Numbered from the stretch's first letter, positions 21,173 to 30,904 are shown. The stretch: 64,000 nucleotides of DNA from Bacteroidales bacterium (GCA_022653735.1 JALCSU010000006.1:1-64000); one strand, 5' to 3'. Translations and numbers: made by a program. The notes: a model not told the origin generated them from the sequence alone.

Positions 21173-21207
21173 TATGCTAACTAAAGTTATCAACATACTA
21201 TGGTTAG
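21173..21207 (-). promoter_or_regulatory. Operator-like site upstream of XRE gene, matched at 48959-48993
   Basis: CTAACCATAGTATGTTGATAACTTTAGTTAGCATA (minus strand), 34/35 identical to 48959-48993 in the same position relative to the start codon. Confidence 0.75.
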
Positions 21208-21251
21208 CAATATGTTCCGTAATTAAAATTGCTCTTACCGAAATAAAACGT

Positions 21252-21259
21252 TATATTTG
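21252..21259 (+). promoter_or_regulatory. Candidate -7 box (TATATTTG) for pAgo with ~150-nt leader
   Basis: TAnnTTTG consensus upstream of 21415. Confidence 0.4.
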
Positions 21260-21414
21260 TGAACAAGCAGTAGTATAGTTCTTTGTCATCCTGTAGGCTG
21301 TTATTTATTGCCAATTATCGTTTTTATTCTCCCAATAATGGGAACAATATAGAAGCTGGGGTCTCCTCTCGCGGGAGGCTCGAACCGAGTGTTTAATTTA
21401 AGTTTTTAAACATT

Positions 21415-23505
21415 ATGATTATCAACATTTTATCGGTCGATTTTATCACAGACGTAATCGACCTTGAGGTGAACAGAGAAAGAAAAGAACACGGACACAT
21501 CCGGAGTCTATTCAAAGACCAGTGTCCCGAACTGTGGGCTGCTGAGCCCACCCTCTCCGCCACCCGCCGTCTCTATTTCTCCATCACCAGCAACGCTCGT
21601 GAGTGTTTTGGTGATTCTTACTTTGCCCGCATCCGCCTTGGTGCTGATCGGGATCTGACTAAAAGCGTTTTAAAACAACGTCTTTACGACTATTTCCGAC
21701 AACGTGCCATTGTCGGTTATGATTTCGTAGACAACATCGAAGTCTGGATTGAGGACTCAGAACAAAAGCAGGAAGGCTGCACGCAGTACCTCCGTTTCTC
21801 CATTGTACCCAAAGACCAGACCGTCACTTCAGGATGGGAATTGCTCGTGTCATACAATGGGCACTCCATCGTATATGACACACCCCTTTCCGCCCTTGAC
21901 CTCAAAGCAACACGCTATAAGGTTATTGTTGGAGACGAAGTGGTTAAAGTAAGGGACCTCACTCCCGAGCAAAAACGAGAAATCTCCTCCATCTTTCCAG
22001 TCGTCAACAAGGAGCTGTCCAGAGAACTCGGTGTCATTGAGCATTATGAGAAGATTCCTAACCGCTATGCCGACACCCTGCCCAAGATTCGTTCATTCGC
22101 AAAAGAGTATCTATACACAGAAGAATTCAACTCCACAGTACTGAAGATAACCTGCAATGATTTCATCACGGTGCCTGACGACAAGCTAACCGAGGTAACA
22201 CAGGGCTCCAACGTGCTGCTCTTCGGCCGCAGCCAGATTAGTTTCGACCCGTACACCGGCTTATTCGGCAATCGAAATGGAGGCGGATACGGTCCGTACA
22301 GTGCAACAGAAAAAACAAACGTCCGCTTCTTTTTCATCGCTCAAGAGAGTCAGAAGGATGTTTGCCGGTCGCTCTACTGCATTCTGAAAGACGGAATGGT
22401 AAAGAATCCTTCCACCGGTGCGTACTTTCAGAAATACAAATCGCTTGCGGACGACATCCTGCAGCCTTTTAACACTGACAAGAATGGAAGCATCTTTTTT
22501 CAATCAGTTGAGACCGCTGTCGAGGACATACGAGCAGGCCTGGCAAAGAAGCAGTGGGATGACAACGCCTTCTACGTGGCTCTCTACATCAGTCCAGTAG
22601 ATCGTGATGACCCTAACCCGGAGAGGCACGACATATATTTCAAGGTCAAGGAAATGCTGCTGGAGAAAGGGGTCACCTCGCAGGCTATTTACAACGAGAA
22701 CCCTGGCAAGAATGCATTCCAGTTCCATCTTCCCAATATCAAAACCGCAATACTTGCCAAGATAGGTGGCATCCCCTGGCAGTTGCAGACACGCAAGAAA
22801 AGTAACGACGTTATCATAGGTGTCGGGGCATTCAAGTCCGAGAAGATTGGTAAGAGATACATTGGTAGTGCTTTCTGCTTCAATAATGAAGGTGTTTTCC
22901 AGAACTTCGACTGCTATCGAGATGATGACCTTGACAGCCTTGTGGGCGATATTCGTAAGGCATTGGGCCATTTCGTTATTGAGAGCGGTAATCCCGACCG
23001 TGTAATCATTCATTATTATAAGACGATGAAAGAAAGGGATTCTGCGAAGATTACGGATATGCTGTATAAACTCGGTTTCTCTATCCCGGTATATATCGTC
23101 ACCATCAATAAAACTGAGGCATCTGATTATGTCGGATTCGATACTGAAGACCCTGGCCTTATGCCGAAGAGCGGCACTATAGTCAGGCTCTCGTACAACG
23201 AATTCTTGTTGTATAACAATGCCCGCTATGATAAGCCTGGCAGATACGATTTCCTCTTCCCAGTCAAATTGAAACTGAAGAAGGTCTATAATAACGCGGC
23301 CCCCGAGGACAAAGAATTGCGCATGGACGAAGCCCGTGCCCTTCTTAACCAGGTCTACAAGTTCAGCCGGATGTATTGGAAGTCTGTTAAGCAACAGAAT
23401 CTGCCCATCACCATCAAATACCCGGAGATGGTCGCAGAGATAGTTCCTCACTTCCGCAAAGAAGAACTCCCCGCTTTCGGCAAAACAAACCTCTGGTTCT
23501 TGTAA
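21415..23505 (+). CDS. Prokaryotic Argonaute (MID-PIWI), 696 aa, catalytic residues apparently substituted
   Basis: HLPNIKTAILAKIGGIPWQL, DVIIGVGAFKSEK, PDRVIIHYYKTMKERD, QVYKFSRMYWKSVKQQNLPITIKYPEMVAEIVPHF...LWFL. Confidence 0.88.
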   Translation: MIINILSVDFITDVIDLEVNRERKEHGHIRSLFKDQCPELWAAEPTLSATRRLYFSITSNARECFGDSYFARIRLGADRDLTKSVLKQRLYDYFRQRAIVGYDFVDNIEVWIEDSEQKQEGCTQYLRFSIVPKDQTVTSGWELLVSYNGHSIVYDTPLSALDLKATRYKVIVGDEVVKVRDLTPEQKREISSIFPVVNKELSRELGVIEHYEKIPNRYADTLPKIRSFAKEYLYTEEFNSTVLKITCNDFITVPDDKLTEVTQGSNVLLFGRSQISFDPYTGLFGNRNGGGYGPYSATEKTNVRFFFIAQESQKDVCRSLYCILKDGMVKNPSTGAYFQKYKSLADDILQPFNTDKNGSIFFQSVETAVEDIRAGLAKKQWDDNAFYVALYISPVDRDDPNPERHDIYFKVKEMLLEKGVTSQAIYNENPGKNAFQFHLPNIKTAILAKIGGIPWQLQTRKKSNDVIIGVGAFKSEKIGKRYIGSAFCFNNEGVFQNFDCYRDDDLDSLVGDIRKALGHFVIESGNPDRVIIHYYKTMKERDSAKITDMLYKLGFSIPVYIVTINKTEASDYVGFDTEDPGLMPKSGTIVRLSYNEFLLYNNARYDKPGRYDFLFPVKLKLKKVYNNAAPEDKELRMDEARALLNQVYKFSRMYWKSVKQQNLPITIKYPEMVAEIVPHFRKEELPAFGKTNLWFL

Positions 23506-23736
23506 TAGAGATGCTCGGATTGCGCAAAATGCGCGAAATACGCAGAATACGCAGTGCCAATGGGAAGATAAAGGCCGATTGCGGACGGTGTCGATATGTG
23601 GGCCGATAAGGAAAGCGGTACTTGCCCTTCCGGGACGGACGAGCCGCCCGGAAAGGCAACCTTCAATGCCACCCTTCGCTGCAAGATTGTGGCCGGACAA
23701 GCCGCCCACAAACTTGCTGACGCCCTCCCCGCAGAA

Positions 23737-23871
23737 ATAAGGAAAAGCGGTCACGGTCAGCAGTCAGTTGCTCCGCTCGCTGCGCTTGCTCCACAACTGC
23801 CAGCTCACCGTGCTGGTTTATCCCCCACCGCCCCCAGGGGCCATAATCGCCCGGGAGCCGTAGTGCCGGAG
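23737..23871 (+). repeat. Hairpin repeat copy A (~135 bp)
   Basis: High similarity to 32064-32202; nested stems CACGGT/ACCGTG and CAGTTG/CAACTG. Confidence 0.75.
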
Positions 23872-23873
23872 CG

Positions 23874-24266
23874 CGCAACCTCGTCCTGCCCAAGTACCGC
23901 GCCGTCATCTTCATCAACGGCTGCTTCTGGCACGGCCACCGCGGTTGCACCAAGTACGTCGAACCCAAGACGAACGCCGGATTCTGGAAAGAAAAGATAG
24001 CCCGCAACATCGCCCGCGACGAACTCAACGCCCAGCGCCTCGACACCCTCGCCTGGACCGTCATCACCGTCTGGGAATGCGAACTCGGCAAGAATACAGA
24101 TGCCACCATCGACCGCATAGAGGCCGATTTACGGGCCGCAAAGGAGAAATACGACAAATGGACTGCTCTCCGCCGCGAGAGCCGCGAATACGCCCGAGAA
24201 CAGGCCAGAAAGCATCGTGAAATCTTGCCCAGGTCGAAGCCGAACTCCACCTGCCCAAAAGTCTGA
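23874..24266 (+). pseudogene. vsr: Very-short-patch-repair (Vsr) endonuclease, N-terminally truncated
   Basis: NLVLPKYRAVIFINGCFWHGHRGCTKYVEPKTNAGFWKEKIARNIARDELNAQRLDTLAWTVITVWECEL; no start codon, fused to the repeat. Confidence 0.8.
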
Positions 24267-24413
24267 GGCGTTATGCTAAAAGAATAGTAGATGAAGAATA
24301 GTTCTTGGTTTTGCTATAAATAACTCTTTCATAACCTTTAACATCTTTTAACAGAAAAGATTTGCCCTCCCGAAATTGGCTTCATACCTTTGCGGAAACA
24401 AACGCATAAGTGT

Positions 24414-25226
24414 ATGAATATTATTGATTTAGATTTAATTTTAGACAGAAACTCCGATCTGGGAGACCGGGGTTTTCAGAGCGACGGAAGGACCACCAGT
24501 CTGATGTCAATGCCAAACGAGTTGAAAGGGTTTGAACCGAAGAATGAAGGTGAGTACATGTACAAGGAAGCGTATAGTTTCCTGGCCAACGACAATCCCG
24601 TGATGGGCAGGCACTTTTTGGAAAAAGCCTATGAATTGGGTAACTTTGCTGCTGGCAACGATTTGGCCTATGGTCTTTGTCACGGATGGTTCGGCGAGCG
24701 GGATTATGACACCGCCACTAAAATCTACCGGAAGCTGGCCCGCAAAGGAGACCCTGATGCCATGAACAACTACGCCTTCAGTTATCTGTTGGGAACGGGC
24801 GTAAAGAAGAACCTCCGGCTTGCCGAGTTCTGGATGTGGAAGGCCATCTGGAAAGGGAACATCCACGCGGCCGCCAATTATGCCCAACTGGTTCTGGAGA
24901 ACACGTTCAACAAAATCAGCAAGAGCCTGGGAATGTGGCTTTGCTTCTGGGCAGCAGATTGTGGCGAACCTACAGCGATGAACGACCTTGGCCTGAGCTA
25001 TGAAACCGGCATTTTGGTCAAAAAAGACCTCAAAAAGGCCTATGAGTGGTTCATGAAATCGGTAGAGCATGGCGGTGGAGCCTGCGCCGAATTCAACGTC
25101 TCCCGGTGCTACAGGTTCGGCCTGGGAGTAGAAGAGGACGAAAGGAAGGCCGATGCTTGGCAGAACCTGGCTATAGAACACGGATTTGACATTGAAGCAT
25201 ACAATAACCTATATGATCTCGGATAA
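24414..25226 (+). CDS. Sel1-repeat protein
   Basis: Repeats such as ATKIYRKLARKGDPDAMNNYAFSYLLGTGVKKN and AYEWFMKSVEHGGG. Confidence 0.8.
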   Translation: MNIIDLDLILDRNSDLGDRGFQSDGRTTSLMSMPNELKGFEPKNEGEYMYKEAYSFLANDNPVMGRHFLEKAYELGNFAAGNDLAYGLCHGWFGERDYDTATKIYRKLARKGDPDAMNNYAFSYLLGTGVKKNLRLAEFWMWKAIWKGNIHAAANYAQLVLENTFNKISKSLGMWLCFWAADCGEPTAMNDLGLSYETGILVKKDLKKAYEWFMKSVEHGGGACAEFNVSRCYRFGLGVEEDERKADAWQNLAIEHGFDIEAYNNLYDLG

Positions 25227-26067
25227 ACAAACCAACGCTGTGTACCTGGCCGAAGGCCTGCAGCACTATATGCCCGCATTCAAGAGAATTCTTGACGAAC
25301 TCGACTCTGCGCGTGTCCATCTGCATACTCTTCCTCTCACCAAGTCCAAGAAGCATATCTGGGCGCGGGATTATATGCCCATCCAGCTCGATAAGGGCCG
25401 CTTCCTGCAGTATGCATATCACCCTGACTACCTCTATGGATTCGAGGACTTTATCCCTGATTATAAGGGCATCTGCAAAGAAATGAACCTCGAATGCGTC
25501 ACAACTGACATCATTATGGACGGCGGCAACGTGGTAAAGTGTGGCGACAAGGTCATTATGACCGACAAAATCATCAAGGAGAACCCGATGCGCTTCTATA
25601 AGGATTTGCTCAGAGAGCTGGAAAATCACTTCCAAGCGCAGATCGTTTTGATTTCCAGAGACCGATATGATCGCTATGGCCATGCAGACGGAATGGTCCG
25701 CTGGATCGACGGAAACCGCGTCCTCCTGAACAACTATGCCGATTTTGACCCGAAACTGGGGAAAGAACTGCGGAAGGAGCTGTCCGAGCATTTCACCGTG
25801 GAAGAACTGCGCTACGGCACCAACAAGCACCTCAAGATCAACTGGGCGTACATCAACTTCTTGCAGACGGAGAAATGTATCTTTGTGCCTGGGCTTGGTA
25901 TCGAAGAAGACCAGATGGCCGTCGAGCAGATCCAGAAGTTCTATCCCGATTACAATGTTCGTCTCGTACGCGATTGCTGGGACATCATCAAGGACGGCGG
26001 CGCCCTCAATTGCGTCAGCTGGAATATCCTTGCCGATGAACCCGAATGGTCACCGGAGGAAGCTTAA
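25213..26067 (+). CDS. Agmatine deiminase/peptidylarginine deiminase-like protein
   Basis: IWARDYMPIQL, DGGNVVKCGDKVIMTDK, YGHADGMVRWIDG. Confidence 0.75.
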   Translation: MISDKQTNAVYLAEGLQHYMPAFKRILDELDSARVHLHTLPLTKSKKHIWARDYMPIQLDKGRFLQYAYHPDYLYGFEDFIPDYKGICKEMNLECVTTDIIMDGGNVVKCGDKVIMTDKIIKENPMRFYKDLLRELENHFQAQIVLISRDRYDRYGHADGMVRWIDGNRVLLNNYADFDPKLGKELRKELSEHFTVEELRYGTNKHLKINWAYINFLQTEKCIFVPGLGIEEDQMAVEQIQKFYPDYNVRLVRDCWDIIKDGGALNCVSWNILADEPEWSPEEA

Positions 26068-26086
26068 CGTTTAGCCCTGCAACCTT

Positions 26087-27181
26087 ATGACACGTTTAGA
26101 AGAAGTATTGACACAATTCAACGCCCGTGAGGCGAATGAGAAGACCATCATTAAGGAGTTCCGGAAGATAGCAGAAGTCGTTTTCTGGGGTGGCTACTTC
26201 CTCGTGAACAAAAAGACGAGAATCTATCCCGTCGATATTGAGTTCTATCTTTATGGAGAGAAGGCTCGGGAAGAAGCTTGGATGCAGGATAAGAAAATGA
26301 TTCATAGGAAGACCGGCAAATACGATGTTCCATATTTCCCGAACAAAGGCTCATTGTATCCGCATACCTTTGGCATAGATGTCACTTTCGAGAATCCAGA
26401 TAAGGAGTATCGTGCTTCATTTCTTATCAGATCATATCGAAGGGACAACGGCAAAGTCGAAACGCATCCGTCATATCTCTGGGAAGATATGTTCGGAGAG
26501 CAGAGTTTCAGCGGTGAAGGCCTTAGGGTGATATGGAAGGACGAAGAGTCTACTGAGCCGAAGGAGATCATACAAAGCACCAGGCTCAACCTGAAAGACG
26601 AGAAGAAGGAGCAAGACCTGAAACCTTGGCGATTCTACAAGAAAAGCGAGCAAAAGAACTTGGAGTTTGCAAGGACCTTCGGATTCCCTCCGCTGATGTG
26701 TGATGAGCCGAAGATATTAATTCTCGGCACACTCCCGGGAGGCGAATCGTTGGCTCATAAGCAGTATTACTATTCCAATTCCAACCGCATCTGGGAGGTA
26801 TTAAGCCGTCTCAAAGGAGAACAGATGCCGATTGGTTATGAGCAGAAGCAAGCATTTCTGTCCAAACATCACATCGCTTTGTGGGATTACTACCAATCCG
26901 CCATTCGCCCTGACAGCAGCAACGACAAAGACATTCGTGATGGTAAGCCCAACGACATACTTGGCTTCATGGCCAAGCATCCGTCCATCAATGTCGTCGC
27001 CATCAACGGCTTCGGGAAATATGACGACTTCGGTGTGCAGATCGAGAGAGACTTGAAAAAGAATCCTGCACTGGCCAATGTGAAGGTTTTGCGCTTACCG
27101 GAGACCAGTGGGAGCAACAAGAACTATGGCTGGGGCGACCTGGACAAGCTATCCGCGGAATGGGAACAAATCTTTGACTGA
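26087..27181 (+). CDS. Unknown N-terminal domain fused to a uracil/hypoxanthine-DNA glycosylase-like domain
   Basis: C-terminal PKILILGTLPGGESLAHKQYYYSNSNRIWEVL...HHIALWDYYQSAIRPDSSNDKDI...VVAINGFGKYD. Confidence 0.7.
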   Translation: MTRLEEVLTQFNAREANEKTIIKEFRKIAEVVFWGGYFLVNKKTRIYPVDIEFYLYGEKAREEAWMQDKKMIHRKTGKYDVPYFPNKGSLYPHTFGIDVTFENPDKEYRASFLIRSYRRDNGKVETHPSYLWEDMFGEQSFSGEGLRVIWKDEESTEPKEIIQSTRLNLKDEKKEQDLKPWRFYKKSEQKNLEFARTFGFPPLMCDEPKILILGTLPGGESLAHKQYYYSNSNRIWEVLSRLKGEQMPIGYEQKQAFLSKHHIALWDYYQSAIRPDSSNDKDIRDGKPNDILGFMAKHPSINVVAINGFGKYDDFGVQIERDLKKNPALANVKVLRLPETSGSNKNYGWGDLDKLSAEWEQIFD

Positions 27182-27186
27182 CCCCT

Positions 27187-27672
27187 ATGTACGAGAATGA
27201 ATCAGCAGCAGTTCGTCTGGGAGTAGAGTTCCTGACGACCTTGACCGAGAAAGACTATCTCACCGACCTATCCTTCGACCCCGTCGATTTGGAAAGTAAG
27301 TTGAACGAGATAGAGGCCGATGTCATTTTTCTCATATCCAATCTTCCGGTCGAGGCCATTGACGATGATGAGGAAAGAGAAGAAGAATATCCAGGCGATT
27401 TCGAGGACAGCGAGGAACTGGAAGATGAAGTCGTTGAGTGTGAGAAACTGATTGCGCAGGCAAAGGAACTCTTGGCCGCCGTTCGGGAGCATTACTTGCC
27501 GTCCGAAGCAGCAATGGCATCAATTGCATCGAATCCTTCACTCCAGCCGGAGCCGATCAAACCCAAACCGGCTGTTCAGGCAACCGGCAGGAAGAAGAAA
27601 GACGTCGATTGGTCCTTCATCTGGATCATTATCATCCTGGGCATCCTCATTCTTTCCGCCATCTTATCATAG
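27187..27672 (+). CDS. Hypothetical protein with C-terminal transmembrane segment
   Basis: WSFIWIIIILGILILSAILS tail. Confidence 0.6.
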   Translation: MYENESAAVRLGVEFLTTLTEKDYLTDLSFDPVDLESKLNEIEADVIFLISNLPVEAIDDDEEREEEYPGDFEDSEELEDEVVECEKLIAQAKELLAAVREHYLPSEAAMASIASNPSLQPEPIKPKPAVQATGRKKKDVDWSFIWIIIILGILILSAILS

Positions 27673-27704
27673 AAAACGTTCGGTTAGTAGTATTGTCGAC
27701 GTTC

Positions 27705-28289
27705 CTACAGCAATTCCGTCAGAATCCCAAGTTCCAGGGCCTCTGAGGCTGTAATGAACCAGTCTTTCTTCTTCTGCAGGACCTCGTTCAACTGCTCTTC
27801 AGTTACCTTCGTCTTGGATTTAATGATACTGAAAAGAATCTCGTTGATACGGGAAGCTTCAGCCACGGTATCCTCCATCTCCCGGAGTGTTCCGAACGAG
27901 AGGCCTGATACTTGGTGAATCATAAAGGTTGTATTTCGGTACGCCTTGCGCACCTTAGCGCCCAAGGCGACGATGACGCCCATTGACATGATCTTCCCTG
28001 TACAAATCACTTCAACAGGTGTGTTTGATGATTTGATGACATCGTGTAGCGCTAAACCATCATAGCATGCACCGCCATAGGTGGAGAGATAGAATTCAAT
28101 TGGCGTAAGTTTGGCCGGCGACGGATCTTGTCCATTATCAATGGCCCATTGCCGACACTGTTTCAGGTATTCCTGGTCAGAGATGTTGATTTTGACGATT
28201 TCCTTGATTGCGCTTTCCACTGTTGCGCTTTTGAATTCCCCAAAGAAGGTGAGCACTTTGTCCTTTGGCTCAAGTTGCTTTATTTCCAT
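27705..28289 (-). CDS. ClpP-like serine protease
   Basis: LSTYGGACYDGLALHDVIKSSNTPVEVICTGKIMSMGVIVALGAK, TTFMIHQVSG, KDWFITASEALELGI. Confidence 0.85.
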   Translation of the reverse strand: MEIKQLEPKDKVLTFFGEFKSATVESAIKEIVKINISDQEYLKQCRQWAIDNGQDPSPAKLTPIEFYLSTYGGACYDGLALHDVIKSSNTPVEVICTGKIMSMGVIVALGAKVRKAYRNTTFMIHQVSGLSFGTLREMEDTVAEASRINEILFSIIKSKTKVTEEQLNEVLQKKKDWFITASEALELGILTELL

Positions 28290-28408
28290 ACTCTTATTCT
28301 TTTTCTGGCGACAAAGGTAATCGGGGCTTCGGCAAGATTCAGGCAAATGCACTTTTTCTATATTCTGCCATTATTTTGCCGAAGATATGGCTATCTTTGT
28401 GGTCAGAT

Positions 28409-29326
28409 ATGGCAAAGAATTATTTCAAATCTTACATTTGGCTACTGGAAACGCTCCAGAGCCGCGGGCCGCAGACGTTGGCTCAACTTAGGCAACTATG
28501 GAGGCGGAGTACGGTAAACGAATTCGGCAGTGACCTTGCCGCGCGCACGTTCGCGAATCATATTGAAGCAATATCCGACATCTTCGGTATCGAGATTGTT
28601 TGCGACCGTAGAGACAACACTTATAGCATCGTCAACGAAGAAGATATGGACGGCACAGGTATCCGCGCCTGGATGCTGGATGCCCTTAGCTTGAACTCCC
28701 TTCTCAACGAGAGCGCTGGCATGAAAGACCGAATCTTCTTCGAGAATGTGCCTTCCAGCCACCAGTTTCTGACCACCGTCATCCAGGCCATCCGTGACAA
28801 TCGGAAGCTGAAGGTTCGCTACCAGGGCTACCGGATGGACGAGGAACGGACCTTCGAGCTGGAGCCGTACTTTATCAGAGAATTCAAGCGCCGTTGGTAT
28901 CTGTATGGCCATAAGGATTACGACAAGGACTTCAAACCACACATGTACGCGCTTGATCGGATGCTCGAGGTGGAGATACTTCCCGATACGTTCAAGGTAC
29001 CGGAAGGTCTGGATGCCAAGGCCTGGTTCCAGTCTCTATACGGAGTGCGCAAGTATGACGATATGAAGAGCCAGCAGGTCCTCTTGAAGGTCCACGGCAA
29101 ACAGGTTCGCTACTTCCGCTCCCTTCCACTGCATAGCAGCCAGGAAGAGATCGAAACACACCGTGACCATAGCGTCTTTGCCTACAACCTTGCTCCTGAC
29201 TATGACTTTAAGCAGGATATTCTTTCGTTTGGTGATACCATTGAAGTCTTGGAACCGAAAACGCTTCGTACAGCAATCAAAGAAACGATCAATCAATTAA
29301 ACACCTATTATGATGATGAGCAATAG
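28409..29326 (+). CDS. WYL-domain transcriptional regulator
   Basis: HTH followed by VRYQGYRMDEERTFELEPYFIREFKRRWYLYGH...MYALDRM. Confidence 0.85.
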   Translation: MAKNYFKSYIWLLETLQSRGPQTLAQLRQLWRRSTVNEFGSDLAARTFANHIEAISDIFGIEIVCDRRDNTYSIVNEEDMDGTGIRAWMLDALSLNSLLNESAGMKDRIFFENVPSSHQFLTTVIQAIRDNRKLKVRYQGYRMDEERTFELEPYFIREFKRRWYLYGHKDYDKDFKPHMYALDRMLEVEILPDTFKVPEGLDAKAWFQSLYGVRKYDDMKSQQVLLKVHGKQVRYFRSLPLHSSQEEIETHRDHSVFAYNLAPDYDFKQDILSFGDTIEVLEPKTLRTAIKETINQLNTYYDDEQ

Positions 29327-30281
29327 CAAGAGGTTGGACGAATCTGCCAAATCAAAAGGCCTGTATAAGTTTTTTCAAGGCAACGCGTTCCTTACTTCCG
29401 GTAACGTACAGCTAAAATCGAATTATTCCAAGGGCAAAGAGTCTCCTTGGTCACTCGCTTTTGCTGGACACTGTATAAAGGATATCTTCAAGATTGACGA
29501 TCCGACGTTTTGCTCCAAGTTCGTGCAAGCTATCAGCGGCGATGGACAAGAGGCTAATAAGATTACGACACTTCACTCCTCATCGCTTGCATCATTACTG
29601 GTGTTCTATTCGGTCAGTAAAGACAACCCCATCTATTTGACGGTTAATGGTAAAGAGGAGAAATTTATAGAGAGCCGATTTGAGGTTAAAAATGAGGTAA
29701 GTCCTGGTAGTGGTAATTACTCCAATGTTGATGTGGTCCTATTAGGCGAGAACTGCATTATGTACCTTGAATCTAAGTTCTCTGAGTATCTAGGGAGCAA
29801 GCCTGTTGAAGTGAAGAAGGTTGATTACTATGACAAGATTTATGAAAGACTAGCAGGCACACTCAAAGAGGCTGGTGTCCATTTAGTGGAAAAGGAGTCA
29901 AAGCGCTTTCTTGATAGCGTAGAAGATAAGTCTTTCTATAACGAGGGAGTCAAACAGATGATCTCCCACTATCTCGGCGTTACCACCGAGTTGATGAAAG
30001 GAGAGGATTGCTTTAGCGGGAAGAAGGTCGTTCTTGGAGAAATCCTCTTCAAATTTGGAGATAGAGTTCCTAAGGCTTCTGATAAATACCAATCTTATAA
30101 AGATGCATATAGCATTTTACAAAAAGGGCTTGCTCATTGCGCAGAGGAAGATGGCAAGGGACTCATTATCAACAATCTAATGACGTATCAGAGCGTTCTC
30201 GGTTCAGAAGCGAACCACAAATTCTTAATGAATCTACCTGAAAGCATACGCCAGTTCTATCGTTTCGATGAAATCATATAA
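29310..30281 (+). CDS. Predicted PD-(D/E)XK nuclease-like protein
   Basis: NVDVVLLGENCIMYLESKFSEYL has a D...ExK arrangement; overlaps the WYL gene. Confidence 0.5.
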   Translation: MMMSNSKRLDESAKSKGLYKFFQGNAFLTSGNVQLKSNYSKGKESPWSLAFAGHCIKDIFKIDDPTFCSKFVQAISGDGQEANKITTLHSSSLASLLVFYSVSKDNPIYLTVNGKEEKFIESRFEVKNEVSPGSGNYSNVDVVLLGENCIMYLESKFSEYLGSKPVEVKKVDYYDKIYERLAGTLKEAGVHLVEKESKRFLDSVEDKSFYNEGVKQMISHYLGVTTELMKGEDCFSGKKVVLGEILFKFGDRVPKASDKYQSYKDAYSILQKGLAHCAEEDGKGLIINNLMTYQSVLGSEANHKFLMNLPESIRQFYRFDEII

Positions 30282-30283
30282 CG

Positions 30284-30850
30284 ATGCTCATCAAGACCAG
30301 TAATAAGGCCATCTTCGCATTCTCCGACACCCACGGCAATCATCGCCACCTGCAGGTGCCGGAGAATGCAGATATTGTCATTTGTGCCGGTGATGCCGTG
30401 GAGGATGATCTAAAAGGCGTCGAGTATGATGATTTCATCTCTTGGTTCGGGGCGCTTCCGGCCAAATGGAAACTCTTTGTCCCGGGCAACCATGAACTAT
30501 CTTTTGACCTGAACCAAGCCAATGACATCATACGCAAGTTTGAGGCTGCCGGCATCACTGTTTTGCAGGATGCCGTAGAGGATTGCGACGGTGTAATTAT
30601 CGGCACTGTTTCCGGGAACGCAAGGATTGCCGATGAAGATATCCCCATCGATCTTGACATCCTTGTTACTCATTATCCACCATACGGCGTCCTCGATGAA
30701 GATCTGGGCTCCCCGGAGATACTCAACTTCGTTCTGAAGGCAAAACCCAAGTGGCATCTCTTCGGCCATATTCACGCAACTGAGGGACAACAGCTCCAGT
30801 TGGGCAGCACCACCTGCCAAAATATTTCCGTTTTTAACGCTATTTCTTAG
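30284..30850 (+). CDS. Calcineurin-like metallophosphoesterase
   Basis: FSDTHGNHRHL, ICAGDAVED, FVPGNHELSF, HLFGHIH. Confidence 0.88.
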   Translation: MLIKTSNKAIFAFSDTHGNHRHLQVPENADIVICAGDAVEDDLKGVEYDDFISWFGALPAKWKLFVPGNHELSFDLNQANDIIRKFEAAGITVLQDAVEDCDGVIIGTVSGNARIADEDIPIDLDILVTHYPPYGVLDEDLGSPEILNFVLKAKPKWHLFGHIHATEGQQLQLGSTTCQNISVFNAIS

Positions 30851-30904
30851 CTTCTGCCGAATTTCTGCCGAAGGTTCGGTTATTTTTGCCGAAAAAAGTA
30901 AGAT

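Noticed and set aside
21346-21392. tRNA-like sequence (GGTTCGAGCC on the minus strand) upstream of pAgo
   Set aside because: No complete acceptor, D or anticodon arms; better explained as two short hairpins.
21415-23505. SPARTA/SPARSA-type two-gene short-pAgo system
   Set aside because: No TIR- or SIR2-APAZ gene adjacent, and the protein is longer than typical short pAgos.
22504-23754. 416-aa minus-strand ORF antisense to pAgo
   Set aside because: Shadow ORF opposite a well-supported MID-PIWI coding frame; no protein-like motifs.
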